DNA of 41,981 nucleotides from a virus. The stretch spans positions 1 to 41,981 of IMG/VR virus record IMGVR_UViG_3300043777_000142. The stretch is one strand, 5' to 3'. The number at the start of each line of letters is the position of its first letter. Position 1 is the first letter of the stretch. Positions 23,661 through 30,329 of the stretch are shown here, piece after piece. A program made the translations under genes and the position numbers. The notes beneath the pieces were generated by a model, which was not told where the DNA came from, did no database searches, and saw only the letters and a list, made by a program, of their open reading frames with translations.

Positions 23661-25024
23661 GAATTCATCCTCCGTCGACGTTTTTGCCGGGACTCGTATT
23701 CTTGGAACAAGTCCTCAAGGCATATGGGCTCTTCGTGGAGCTCAGTCGCCGGAGGTGGCTCGATGACTTTGGGTAATATACGCTCCTTAACCACGAGTGA
23801 CAAGTATCTGAACGCGTCAGAACCATGTGACGACCAATCATGGATAGGATCGTTACTTAAAATCTTCTTTTTCTCATCCCACTTTCTCTTGTACGCCCTA
23901 AGAGCTTCAATCCCAGGCATGCAACGAGGGTTGAACCAGCAGAACGGGAGTATCGACCGCGCTGCATCAATGCCATGCTGACGTGAGAGGTTGGGTGTGA
24001 TGTCAATTGGAAACTTAGCATGCAGAAACTGTTCGACAGTCGACCGCTCCGTGGCAAGGGTCTTGGCTTTTGCATCATGCGGAAGCCAAATCTTCTCGTA
24101 TTCGTAACCCTTAGCCCTAAGCATGTCAAAGTAGAAGGAGAGATGCTCACTATCATGCTCCTCATAATCAATAATCTTAATACCAGTAGGCGTTGTCTGC
24201 CAGAACCAGTAAGCACTTGAGTCCGTGTAGCCCAAATCCGCTGCTGCTGATACTGGGAACTCGGGATCGTACTCAACCAAATCGGTGATTTGGTGATTCT
24301 GCTCCAACGCTGTGATCAGTTTGGAAAAATACTCTCCCTTAACCATCGCGTCGAACGAGCACTCGTATTCTCGTTCATATTTATCATCATCTTGCATCTC
24401 CAACTTCTGCGTTGCGAGTTCTTCTTGCGAAAGTATGCCGCTCTCACTAGCCCGCAGGAGGTACGTATACCATCGGTCTGGCGCAGCACTGCCCGACATA
24501 TACTGAGAATAGAAGTGATTCTTACCTTCGGGCGTACCAATGAAAACTATCCACCCTTTCCTGTCAGCAATCGTCGGTAGAATGATTTGAGTGTAAATGA
24601 TGGGGTTCATCTGTCCATATTCATCGAAGACAACTCCATCGAAGTACAGTCCTCGGAAACTGTCAGGATTATCTGCACCGTAGACTGAGATTCTGGCCCC
24701 GTTATGCTTAAACTCAACGTACAGTTCGGATTCAGATATCTTGCTAGTAAGTCCTTGACTATAGTGCTTAAGGTAGTCCCAAGCGATGCCCTTAGCTTGA
24801 TTTCGGAGGGGGGCGATGTAGGCATATCGGGGTCTCTCTCGTTTGTTGTAAGCTGCTTTCGCAATGAGATCATTCACACAAGCGACAGTCTTACCCGCTC
24901 TGCGGTGGATGACCATCGCGCTAAAGCGTTTATCGCGTTGATGAAAGGCGTTGAACTGGCGTCGCGGTCGGTACGGCGACCGAATAACCTGTGCTTCTGG
25001 GTCTACATACTCACTTCCGATCAT
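23657..25024 (-). CDS. terL: Terminase large subunit (packaging ATPase/nuclease)
   Basis: 455 residues, ATG 25024 in an ATGA overlap. ATPase: Walker A RRAGKT (41-46), Walker B VVFDEYGQM (131-139) and the coupling motif GTPEG (163-167). Nuclease: D263 in SAAADLGYTDSS, acidic residues in KIIDYEEHD (284-291), and WSSHGSDAFRYL (397-408), the RNaseH-like metal site. It cuts and translocates concatemeric DNA into the procapsid through the portal. No cos or pac site could be located by eye. The P22-like neighbours favour headful packaging (inference). Confidence 0.88.
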   Translation of the reverse strand: MIGSEYVDPEAQVIRSPYRPRRQFNAFHQRDKRFSAMVIHRRAGKTVACVNDLIAKAAYNKRERPRYAYIAPLRNQAKGIAWDYLKHYSQGLTSKISESELYVEFKHNGARISVYGADNPDSFRGLYFDGVVFDEYGQMNPIIYTQIILPTIADRKGWIVFIGTPEGKNHFYSQYMSGSAAPDRWYTYLLRASESGILSQEELATQKLEMQDDDKYEREYECSFDAMVKGEYFSKLITALEQNHQITDLVEYDPEFPVSAAADLGYTDSSAYWFWQTTPTGIKIIDYEEHDSEHLSFYFDMLRAKGYEYEKIWLPHDAKAKTLATERSTVEQFLHAKFPIDITPNLSRQHGIDAARSILPFCWFNPRCMPGIEALRAYKRKWDEKKKILSNDPIHDWSSHGSDAFRYLSLVVKERILPKVIEPPPATELHEEPICLEDLFQEYESRQKRRRRMNS

Positions 25025-25596
25025 GCGCCATACAGCCCAAACGTTTTCAAATCCGTTATAATCTTGGCCACTGCTGCTCCAAGGGTGGCCAAAGTCGCTG
25101 CGCCACCTGCGAAATTATTCTGAATTGATGCTCCCGTAGGCGTTCCCCATCCAGTAATCTGCGCAGCAGGGGATGCGCCCAAAAATCCTATGCTTGGAGT
25201 AGTCCTCCACTGAAGGGCGGTTCCGCCAAGCTGTCCGCTTCCGTCACCATTAATGACTAAATAAATTTCTGACGCTGCTGCATTCCTCACATACAACGCA
25301 GTATCGGTGGAGTTCGTACCCGCAGTGATTATTGGCCCAAATGAATTACCGGCAGAGTTAGGAGATGTAAAATTCGCAACATAGTTGCCAGAAAAAGCAT
25401 TCACTACCAGCGCCGTCCCGGCCGCAGCAGGCGCTATGATTACCTGTCCGGTGAATGTATTTGCCCCTTGCCACGTCTGGCTAGAAATAAGCTGTCCAGC
25501 TCCAGTGATTTTAGGACCGTCGGTTGCTAGCTGAGCTTGAGTAGCCTGTAGCGACTGACCGACGTAGTAGTTAGACGTGCTTACGGCGGATGGCAT
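25021..25596 (-). CDS. Unknown packaging-region protein, tail-fibre-like composition
   Basis: 191 residues using ATG 25596; the frame is open to 25719, but that 5' part overlaps the neighbouring 55-residue gene and is basic and non-protein-like. The body (QTWQGANTFTGQVIIAPAAAGTALVVNA, NSFGPIITAGTNSTDTALYVRNAAAS) looks like the repeat region of tail fibres or head fibres. It ends in ATLGAAVAKIITDLKTFGLYG, close to a common phage C-terminal segment. Coupled to terL by ATGA. Possibly a head-associated fibre. Weak ribosome site. Confidence 0.6.
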   Translation of the reverse strand: MPSAVSTSNYYVGQSLQATQAQLATDGPKITGAGQLISSQTWQGANTFTGQVIIAPAAAGTALVVNAFSGNYVANFTSPNSAGNSFGPIITAGTNSTDTALYVRNAAASEIYLVINGDGSGQLGGTALQWRTTPSIGFLGASPAAQITGWGTPTGASIQNNFAGGAATLATLGAAVAKIITDLKTFGLYGA

Positions 25597-25738
25597 GCGC
25601 GAGCTTGTGCTGCTTGGCGATCGAGTAAGCCACCGCAGCCCTCTGCGCTTGGTCAGGGAATGACTGCCTCGCCTCAGGAGATCCCATGTACCGCCCGACA
25701 AAGTTCTGCGTTGTCTCACCTGGGTTCGGCGTCGGCAT
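25571..25738 (-). CDS. Small conserved-looking phage protein (55 aa)
   Basis: ATG 25738 to TAA 25571-25573, sitting in the 145-bp space between annotated-size genes; it overlaps the next start by 26 bp. The pattern NPGETTQNFVGRYMGSPEAR, followed by FPDQAQRAAVAYSIAKQH, resembles the short F..fM....R..FPDQ.QR.AVAYS motif found in small phage proteins and in the tails of some prohead proteases. Ribosome site is weak (AAAGAAATAG). Role unknown; the motif and reading-frame fit make it a likely real gene. Confidence 0.6.
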   Translation of the reverse strand: MPTPNPGETTQNFVGRYMGSPEARQSFPDQAQRAAVAYSIAKQHKLAHAIRRKHV

Positions 25739-25740
25739 GA

Positions 25741-25863
25741 CTATTTCTTTTGCTTGACCGGCACCCGAGCAGGCAACACTTTCGCAATGGGTATAGCAGA
25801 CGGCCCAGGCGCCACTTGTGGTCGCGTCTTGCTATGATCAATCGGTACGAATTTTTCTGTCAT
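25741..25863 (-). CDS. Very small unknown protein (40 aa)
   Basis: ATG at 25863 overlaps the previous stop as ATGA, and its own TAG stop ends two bases before the next start, so it fills the gap exactly. Contents: EKFVPIDHSKTRPQVAPGPS, then a Val/Pro/Lys-rich tail. Composition resembles a short flexible linker peptide. No family. Real status rests on the coupled start and perfect packing. Confidence 0.5.
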   Translation of the reverse strand: MTEKFVPIDHSKTRPQVAPGPSAIPIAKVLPARVPVKQKK

Positions 25864-26186
25864 CGTATCATCCCCGGGACTTTGGTCCCTGGAAACGTAG
25901 GGGCAGCGACTGGATGGCCTCCAGCGGTACCGCCACGAAGGGCGTTCGAAAGAATCCGCTGTTTAATAAGTCCCAGTGAGTCCTGTGCCCTCTGTCCCAT
26001 CGACCCTGCTGGAGCGCTGCCTCGGGCCACTCCTGGGGTGAGCGATGGGATGTGAGGGGCCATCCCGGTAGGTGGCATCAAGCCCGGTTCGTGAACCGCT
26101 GCGGGGCCTCCCAAACCGTTCCCTACGCGCGCGGGCCTGGGCGCGTTAATAGATAAGGTGCGGCCCGCCTTCGGTGCTCCCATCAT
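25860..26186 (-). CDS. Small Gly/Pro-rich protein of the packaging operon
   Basis: 108 residues, ATG 26186 (ATGATG pair) with GGGAGGG upstream. Pro/Gly/Ala-rich (GNGLGGPAAVHEPGLMPPTGMAPHIPSL), with a short helix around QDSLGLIKQRILSNALRG. Ends in an ATGA overlap. Resembles flexible linker proteins encoded next to terminase genes. No function assigned. Confidence 0.58.
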   Translation of the reverse strand: MMGAPKAGRTLSINAPRPARVGNGLGGPAAVHEPGLMPPTGMAPHIPSLTPGVARGSAPAGSMGQRAQDSLGLIKQRILSNALRGGTAGGHPVAAPTFPGTKVPGMIR

Positions 26187-26519
26187 TTAGTAAGCCCTCC
26201 CCATTGGTCTCTGCTGTGAGAAACCCTGGCTAATCGGTTGGAGTCCGCCCTGCCTCCCGCGTAGCGCGTTCGCGAGGGCCATCTGCTGACCCATTGCTGG
26301 TGAGCCGTTGAGCGGAGCGGCTTGCCCTCCACCTGCCGCGTTCGGAGGGGGCATCCCCATACCTCCTGTAGCCATCGCTGGCGGTGCTCCTTGCGGCGGC
26401 ATCCCTGGACGCGCCATCGGCATCTGTGGTTGTGGCTGGGGTGCCGCTCCCATTGGCTGGGCAGGCTGCTGCGGCATTGGGGGTCTAGCTACTGGATTCG
26501 GTACCATTTGGTTGAACAT
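26187..26519 (-). CDS. Proline/glutamine/methionine-rich small protein
   Basis: 110 residues, ATG 26519 with GAGG upstream, overlapping the upstream gene by 35 bp. Strongly biased: PMPQQPAQPMGAAPQPQPQM and repeated GMPP/MGQQ stretches, with one helical island (GQQMALANALRGRQGG) that resembles SLGLIKQRILSNALRG in the next gene. The composition predicts a disordered protein. Low-complexity proteins of this kind occur at this position in podovirus packaging operons. Role unknown. Confidence 0.55.
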   Translation of the reverse strand: MFNQMVPNPVARPPMPQQPAQPMGAAPQPQPQMPMARPGMPPQGAPPAMATGGMGMPPPNAAGGGQAAPLNGSPAMGQQMALANALRGRQGGLQPISQGFSQQRPMGRAY

Positions 26520-26868
26520 CTGTTGCCTCTACGTCGATTGGTTGTGGAGGCGGTTCGTCCAACTTGGATGGAGGGATGGCCGCTTGGTAGATAATATTCA
26601 GTGATCCCGCGTTCACCTGGATGGCAGATGCTTGCGGGAGCAGTTTCGTGAATAGTTTGGTGAAAAAATAACCAGGATGTTCGTTGGCCCAATGGGCGAG
26701 TCTAGCATCGCCACCGATTGCATGAAAGGCAGCAACGATTGATTTTGCCTGCTCATCTCTATTGAATGCCTTGGGCTTCCGAATGATAAGACGTCCGCCC
26801 AGGACTGTATCCTCATTCCATAGGCCGTCGAGGTACAGCGGAGCGGGGGGTCCAATGCCTTCATCCAT
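26485..26868 (-). CDS. Putative terminase small subunit
   Basis: 127 residues, ATG 26868; no ribosome site is present and the promoter boxes sit immediately before it, so the mRNA may be almost leaderless. The sequence PLYLDGLWNEDTVLGGRLIIRK, the KPKAFNRDEQAKSIVAAFHAIGGDARLAHWA helices, and NEHPGYFFTKLFTKLLP look like a small DNA-binding helical protein; the last 35 residues are Pro/Asp/Glu rich. It is the first gene of the packaging operon (six genes before terL), the usual place of the small subunit that recognises phage DNA. Called from position and helix pattern. Confidence 0.5.
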   Translation of the reverse strand: MDEGIGPPAPLYLDGLWNEDTVLGGRLIIRKPKAFNRDEQAKSIVAAFHAIGGDARLAHWANEHPGYFFTKLFTKLLPQASAIQVNAGSLNIIYQAAIPPSKLDEPPPQPIDVEATDVQPNGTESSS

Positions 26869-26876
26869 GGGTGATC

Positions 26877-26905
26877 AGTATACTGTCCCTGTGGCGGAAA
26901 AGCAA
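26877..26905 (-). promoter_or_regulatory. Promoter of the packaging/structural operon, nearly leaderless
   Basis: On the minus strand TTGCTT (26900-26905) and TATACT (26877-26882) lie 17 bases apart. The predicted start point falls at about 26868-26871 while the first ATG is 26868, leaving a leader of 0-3 bases. A terminator upstream (27108-27141) would isolate it, so it should serve the late structural operon. Two 46-bp repeats lie just upstream. Confidence 0.65.
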
Positions 26906-26929
26906 GTGTTGAGAATATGATTCATAGTG

Positions 26930-27021
26930 TTGATTCATAGTGAAAAAACTGAAAAATTAGATACCTGGTAGGAACTTGATTCTTAGTGTAAAATCGAAAA
27001 AGTTAGAGTCCTGGTAGGAGG
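26930..27021. repeat. Two adjacent 46-bp imperfect tandem repeats
   Basis: Unit 1 (26930-26975) and unit 2 (26976-27021) agree at 36 of 46 positions: both begin TTGATTC(A/T)TAGTG, have an A-rich middle, TTAGA, and end CCTGGTAGGA. A third partial TGATTCATAGTG lies at 26918-26929. They are 25 bp upstream of the -35 box of the late promoter, so an upstream activator or operator site is likely. Confidence 0.75.
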
Positions 27022-27107
27022 TTACTGTGCGGGTCTTGTGATTGTAAAGGCCCTCCAGGGGGTCATCTTTAGCATAATCCATAGTGCAGTGCAGCAATCG
27101 TCAGGCA
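27022..27107. other. Non-coding spacer upstream of late promoter
   Basis: Between the tandem repeats and the terminator; contains GGCCCTCCAGGGGGTC and no open frame or clear signal beyond this. I see nothing further. Confidence 0.4.
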
Positions 27108-27141
27108 TAAAAATGCCGCGACGCATCACTGCGTCGCGGCA
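27108..27141 (-). terminator. Rho-independent terminator
   Basis: A perfect 11-bp stem TGCCGCGACGC (27114-27124) / GCGTCGCGGCA (27131-27141) with a 6-base loop is followed on the minus strand by TTTTTATGCC. It closes the transcript of the 98-residue gene at 27156-27452 and insulates the late promoter. Confidence 0.85.
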
Positions 27142-27155
27142 CTAGCTGCGTTATG

Positions 27156-27452
27156 TTACGCGACTACAGCCTGCAAGATGCGCAACCGCTTGACCGCGTA
27201 GCTGTAGAACCCTTTGTGCTGCATGGCAACACAAACTTCCATTGCCTGCGCGGCAGTGATGGTTCCACCCAGTTCCGCCGCCTTGGCTGCCAGGGCCGCA
27301 TGTGTCGCAGCATTACCCCGCTCGCCGTACTTAAGACCGGTCAGCGGCCGCTTGGGCGCAATGACCGTAAATACAGTGGATGGTTGCTGCGGCGCAGTAG
27401 TTTCCGTGGTTTGCGGCGCTGCGACAATAGCCTTGTTTGACTTTTTACCCAT
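27156..27452 (-). CDS. Small basic protein, possible DNA-binding regulator
   Basis: 98 residues, ATG 27452 with AGGAAATAG upstream, its own promoter and its own terminator: a monocistronic unit, suggesting a separately controlled regulator. The N-terminal 25 residues are Lys/Thr/Pro/Gln rich and disordered. The C-terminal part (GNAATHAALAAKAAELGGTITAAQAMEVCVAMQHKGFYSYAVKRL) looks like a helical winged-helix-type module of small phage proteins. The overall plan, a disordered tail plus a GG-T-containing C-terminal module, resembles the protein at 41219. Function not established. Confidence 0.62.
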   Translation of the reverse strand: MGKKSNKAIVAAPQTTETTAPQQPSTVFTVIAPKRPLTGLKYGERGNAATHAALAAKAAELGGTITAAQAMEVCVAMQHKGFYSYAVKRLRILQAVVA

Positions 27453-27497
27453 GTTTGCTATTTCCTGTTAAAGCGTGGCTGTATTGCCACGATTGCT

Positions 27498-27525
27498 ATT
27501 ATATAGGATTGCACCCAGGGCGCAA
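27498..27525 (-). promoter_or_regulatory. Promoter for the 98-residue gene
   Basis: On the minus strand TTGCGC (27520-27525) and perfect TATAAT (27498-27503) are separated by 16 bases. The leader contains a CGTGGC/GCCACG hairpin just upstream of the ribosome site. GTTAAGA half-sites lie directly beyond the -35 box. Confidence 0.62.
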
Positions 27526-27531
27526 GGGTTT

Positions 27532-27562
27532 TCTTAACATATTTAGGTTAAGATTTCTTAAC
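27532..27562. promoter_or_regulatory. Operator-like triple half-site TCTTAAC
   Basis: TCTTAAC at 27532-27538, its inverse GTTAAGA at 27547-27553, and TCTTAAC again at 27556-27562. The last two form a 16-bp palindrome with a 2-base centre, immediately upstream of the -35 box of the promoter at 27498-27525. Regular half-sites suggest binding of a dimeric regulator; which one is unknown. Confidence 0.6.
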
Positions 27563-27959
27563 ACTAGCTTAATGTTTTCTTGCCTTGTTGTCACGATACT
27601 TACATACAGGCATATATCATATATCTATCTTGGTCTATCGCAGTGCATCATTTTTGAGCCCGGGAACGTTAACAGAACGTTAACGCGACGGTCTGAGACC
27701 TTCTGAGGGTGTGGAGATAGGTAGCAGTCAAAACCCTGAGCCTATGTACGTGTCAGGCAAATTTAAGGTTTTTGGAAGTGTATGATGCCTAAACAATCTA
27801 AAAATACCCCTGGTAGCAGTCAGGTGCAGCCAGTTGCAGCCAACTTATGGAGATGTAAAAACCAGCAAATGCACCCAGTAGCAGTGTTTAAAATTTTGAC
27901 TACACTGATTGCAACTGACTACACCGAAGGCCGCTGAAGCAATTTTGGCTACACCCTGA
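27563..27959. other. Repeat-rich non-coding region, candidate control or replication region
   Basis: No convincing gene. GAACGTTAAC occurs twice 11 bp apart (27664-27673, 27675-27684). GTAGCAGT occurs at 27721, 27813 and 27878. TGACTACAC occurs at 27897, 27916 and 27957 with a variant TGGCTACACC at 27946. GGTCTGAGACC near 27690-27700 is a palindrome. A plus-strand 51-codon frame (27782-27937) lacks a good ribosome site and lies against the local gene direction. AT-rich near 27600-27640. Confidence 0.5.
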
Positions 27960-28076
27960 CTACACCGTCTTTGGCGCAGCCTGCAACCGTTCCAGCAATG
28001 CATCAGTAAATACGATAGCTAGATCTGCATAAGTATCTACGGCTATGCCTGCTTCTGCATGCATCCTATCATCCAT
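27960..28076 (-). CDS. Very small protein (38 aa)
   Basis: ATG 28076 overlaps the preceding stop as TAATG; the frame ends with TAG at 27960-27962. Acidic N-terminus and a helix ADLAIVFTDALLERLQ. No family. The coupled start supports translation; coding confidence is limited by its length. Confidence 0.48.
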   Translation of the reverse strand: MDDRMHAEAGIAVDTYADLAIVFTDALLERLQAAPKTV

Positions 28077-28243
28077 TAACGTAACCACTCCGTTTGCTCC
28101 CCAGCGGCCACACGACGGGCATATTCCTTTGGCCAGCGCTTTTTGTCAAACTTAGCACGTTTTGATGGTTCCTCGTTTAAGGCTGCCACGATTATATTGA
28201 CTACCCATCCCAAGACTACCAGTAATGCGATTGAATGAAACAT
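28076..28243 (-). CDS. Small membrane protein (55 aa)
   Basis: ATG 28243 with GAGGT upstream. The N-terminal HSIALLVVLGWVVNIIVAAL segment (residues 3-22) is a membrane span; the remaining 33 residues are basic (EEPSKRAKFDKKRWPKEYARR). Not recognised; a single-span anchor with a cytoplasmic basic tail. TAATG coupling to the next gene. Confidence 0.6.
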   Translation of the reverse strand: MFHSIALLVVLGWVVNIIVAALNEEPSKRAKFDKKRWPKEYARRVAAGEQTEWLR

Positions 28244-28286
28244 ATGAATTACCTCATAGCTGCACTAGCAGCGATTATACAACCAT

Positions 28287-28523
28287 CTACGGCCGACGCG
28301 GCAGGAAATACTCCCACTCATTTTCAGGTTTTGTGATTTGATGAAATATGACCGCCGTGCGGTCGCCATTCCACCGCCCCACCACAAGACCTGAGCATTC
28401 GTTACATACCTGAGTCGGGTTGCGCGTCCACTTGCCGCAAACTCTGCAACGCGTACAATTGGCATTGCTGAGCTTATGCGGAGCGCCTATTCTGCGCAGG
28501 TTCACGTCAGTATAATAGTTCAT
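28287..28523 (-). CDS. Zinc-ribbon-like small protein
   Basis: 78 residues from ATG 28523 in an ATGA overlap; the longer frame to 28562 lacks a ribosome site. Cysteines are arranged CTRCRVCGKWTRNPTQVCNECSG, giving two CxxC knuckles (plus one extra Cys) separated by 12 residues, a likely zinc ribbon at about residues 23-45. The C-terminal half (RWNGDRTAVIFHQITKPENEWEYFL) is compact. Zinc ribbons in small phage proteins often bind nucleic acid or host polymerase, but no target is visible here. Confidence 0.65.
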   Translation of the reverse strand: MNYYTDVNLRRIGAPHKLSNANCTRCRVCGKWTRNPTQVCNECSGLVVGRWNGDRTAVIFHQITKPENEWEYFLPRRP

Positions 28524-29446
28524 TTTGTAGGCACCTTCGCAAGTTTGAATGGGTCTAACCATCCAACACGACTACGCTCTTTTTCCTCGTTGTACAACTG
28601 CTTGGCGACGTTGCGCTCACGCGCAGATTCTTCCTGAGCAGTACGCATCATATAGCGCTCTACATTGCTGGGATCCTGTAAGTTTTCCATGTACTTGCGG
28701 GACTTTACCTGGCGGAGCAAATCCTCCAACTCGCCGGGCCTGAACACTATTTCATCAGTATTTATATCATACCGCTCGCGACCAGCCCGCTGTAGAAACT
28801 TCCAACTTTGGTCTGAGTAGGCGTAGCGACGGCAAAGTTCGTCGAACTCAATACGCGTCATACGAGTTGGGGGCTGGGATGCCTTTCCATACAGCTCCTG
28901 GAGCATTTGGGCATCCATCATTTTCTTACTCATAGCCATAGCTTCTTTTTGGATATCTTTAAAGATATCAATACTGCCAATTTCATCCATGAAAACTCCA
29001 AGCCCTACTTTCTGCTTTTTCTCAGTTTTTGGCTTTACTGCCTTGGCAAGGTCTTTTTCAGATATCTGATCAATAACCACAGTATTTCTACGCTTTTTGG
29101 ACTTAGCTGCCAGCTTGTCTCCAGCAATGGATCGGAGTACGCCTTTGGTCTGAAGCTTAATCCTTTTGACTTGCTGTGCTTCATCATAGTCCTCTGGTCC
29201 AGGCAAGACGCTTCGCTCAATGTTAACAATGCTAGCGTGAGCCCTGAGCAGTCCTTCACGTACCTGCGCAATCATTTCGGCAGTTACCTCTGACACAAGG
29301 ATTTGCATCAACTGCGAGGCAATGTATCGGATACCTTCTGTGACTTCATCTGAAGCCTCGTCAGCCCAGTCGTAGCACAACCCGCAGCCGACGTTGCCGC
29401 AGAACACACCTGGATCCCGTAGGGGATTGGCGACTACCCATGTCAT
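28520..29446 (-). CDS. Unknown 308-residue protein
   Basis: ATG 29446 with AAGGTG upstream. The N-terminus carries a Cys cluster (FCGNVGCGLCYDWADE) that could bind metal. The middle is Lys-rich and helical (AAKSKKRRNTVVIDQISEKDLAKAVKPKTEKKQK). The C-terminal third has a folded part (DELCRRYAYSDQSWKFLQRAGRERYDINTDEIVFRPGELEDLL) followed by charged helices. No recognised family. It lies in the minus-strand run of small genes between primase-helicase and the packaging operon. Confidence 0.6.
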   Translation of the reverse strand: MTWVVANPLRDPGVFCGNVGCGLCYDWADEASDEVTEGIRYIASQLMQILVSEVTAEMIAQVREGLLRAHASIVNIERSVLPGPEDYDEAQQVKRIKLQTKGVLRSIAGDKLAAKSKKRRNTVVIDQISEKDLAKAVKPKTEKKQKVGLGVFMDEIGSIDIFKDIQKEAMAMSKKMMDAQMLQELYGKASQPPTRMTRIEFDELCRRYAYSDQSWKFLQRAGRERYDINTDEIVFRPGELEDLLRQVKSRKYMENLQDPSNVERYMMRTAQEESARERNVAKQLYNEEKERSRVGWLDPFKLAKVPTK

Positions 29447-29447
29447 A

Positions 29448-29798
29448 TCAATGCACCTTTTTCTTGCGCGGATCGTCAGTTACGCCGATATCCCACGGTT
29501 TGGGGACATCTTTCCAGTCCACCATTTTGTCGTCATCCATATCGTCGACAATTGGGCGCAAGTGCTCAGCAGGGACGCAGCACTTACCCCAATCGAAGCC
29601 AACGCGATGCAAGTCATAGGCTTCTATCCTACCGAGGAATTTGGCAGTGAAAACTTCTTGCATTTCTGGGGTGCGCTGACAATCGCAGTGCTTCAGCACC
29701 GTTCCGATTTGACCTGCGCGTAGCCCGCCTGATAAAATGGTGATCACAACGGGTATATCGCCAACGACGACAACCTTAGTTCCTGGTTTGTACTTCAC
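29448..29798 (-). CDS. Small KOW/SH3-like unknown protein
   Basis: 116 residues. I choose GTG 29798 because GGGAGG precedes it at 7 bases; the frame is open to 29879, where ATG lacks a ribosome site and would overlap the upstream gene by 104 bp. The beginning VKYKPGTKVVVVGDIPVVITIL, followed by GLRAGQIGTVLKHCDC, resembles a small SH3/KOW-type barrel. The C-terminus is acidic then basic (VDDMDDDKMVDWKD...DDPRKKK). No function assigned. Confidence 0.62.
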   Translation of the reverse strand: MKYKPGTKVVVVGDIPVVITILSGGLRAGQIGTVLKHCDCQRTPEMQEVFTAKFLGRIEAYDLHRVGFDWGKCCVPAEHLRPIVDDMDDDKMVDWKDVPKPWDIGVTDDPRKKKVH

Positions 29799-30105
29799 GA
29801 ACAACCTCCCATCCGTATTCCCAGCCAAGAAACGGCATCCCAAGCTCCCCCATCCTGCGTTGACGATTACCTTTAACATCTACCGTGTAAGGATCTTTCG
29901 ACGAATGCGGGTTTGGTACGGTGAAATGCGAAGTATTGCAGTAATGACGCAACACGGGATGGCGCGTGCCTTCCACGTTTACGAAAGTGATTACCTGGCA
30001 AATTCTTGAACCGTAGCCCTGCGAGCGAATAAGCGAACCTTTTATCATTCGCTGCTTGACGCCCATCTTGGTGAATTTGCGGCCGCTGCGGGATTTAGTA
30101 GCCAC
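29776..30105 (-). CDS. Small basic unknown protein
   Basis: 109 residues, GTG 30105 with GGAGGGG upstream. Basic N-terminus (TKSRSGRKFTKMGVKQRMIKGSL), then QVITFVNVEGTRHPVLRHYC and a C-terminal GWEYGWEVVREVQTRN. Likely a small folded protein; basic charge might allow nucleic acid binding. It overlaps both neighbours slightly (23 and 11 bp). No family recognised. Confidence 0.6.
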   Translation of the reverse strand: MATKSRSGRKFTKMGVKQRMIKGSLIRSQGYGSRICQVITFVNVEGTRHPVLRHYCNTSHFTVPNPHSSKDPYTVDVKGNRQRRMGELGMPFLGWEYGWEVVREVQTRN

Positions 30106-30244
30106 GTGGTCCCCTCCCCGGTGCTTTAGCGAAGTATTTGACCAACTTCGTGCCCGCGTAGGCTGCGCGGACCTTTTCTACGTTCCGCTGGTTCTTGCTT
30201 TGATGCTTCAGGGCTGCGTTTCTGAAATAGTCGAGTATTGACAC
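30095..30244 (-). CDS. Very small basic protein (49 aa)
   Basis: GTG 30244 with GGGAGG 6 bases upstream, overlapping the next gene by 11 bp. Very basic helix (FRNAALKHQSKNQRNVEKVRAAYAG) and a tail ending APGRGPRG. It is overlapped over most of its length by the 67-residue frame 30126-30329; both have good initiation signals. The strong ribosome site favours it. Confidence 0.52.
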   Translation of the reverse strand: MSILDYFRNAALKHQSKNQRNVEKVRAAYAGTKLVKYFAKAPGRGPRGY

Positions 30245-30329
30245 GTCGTTCCTCCCACATTGCGCCGAGCACGGTCGCAATGATACAGCAATTGGTTAGG
30301 ATCAGCCAGTAGCAGGTGGTTTCGCTCAC
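30126..30329 (-). CDS. Small membrane protein overlapping the previous small gene
   Basis: 67 residues, GTG 30329 in a GTGA overlap with the upstream 55-residue gene. Residues 1-24 (CYWLILTNCCIIATVLGAMW) form a membrane-span-like segment; the rest is basic (RRVNTRLFQKRSPEASKQEPAERRKG). It shares 119 bp with the 49-residue gene in another frame, unusually long even here, so its C-terminal part may be an artefact or the two genes are truly nested. Confidence 0.45.
   Translation of the reverse strand: MSETTCYWLILTNCCIIATVLGAMWEERRVNTRLFQKRSPEASKQEPAERRKGPRSLRGHEVGQILR

Noticed and set aside
25597-25719. 5' extension of the 191-residue protein to base 25719
   Set aside because: Arg/Ser-rich shadow of the coupled 55-residue gene in another frame.
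27782-27937. 51-codon plus-strand frame in the non-coding region
   Set aside because: No good ribosome site, opposite to local gene direction, and the sequence is built from the short repeats.
27664-27966. CRISPR array
   Set aside because: Repeats are only 8-10 bases, irregularly spaced and in two families; no leader or cas genes.
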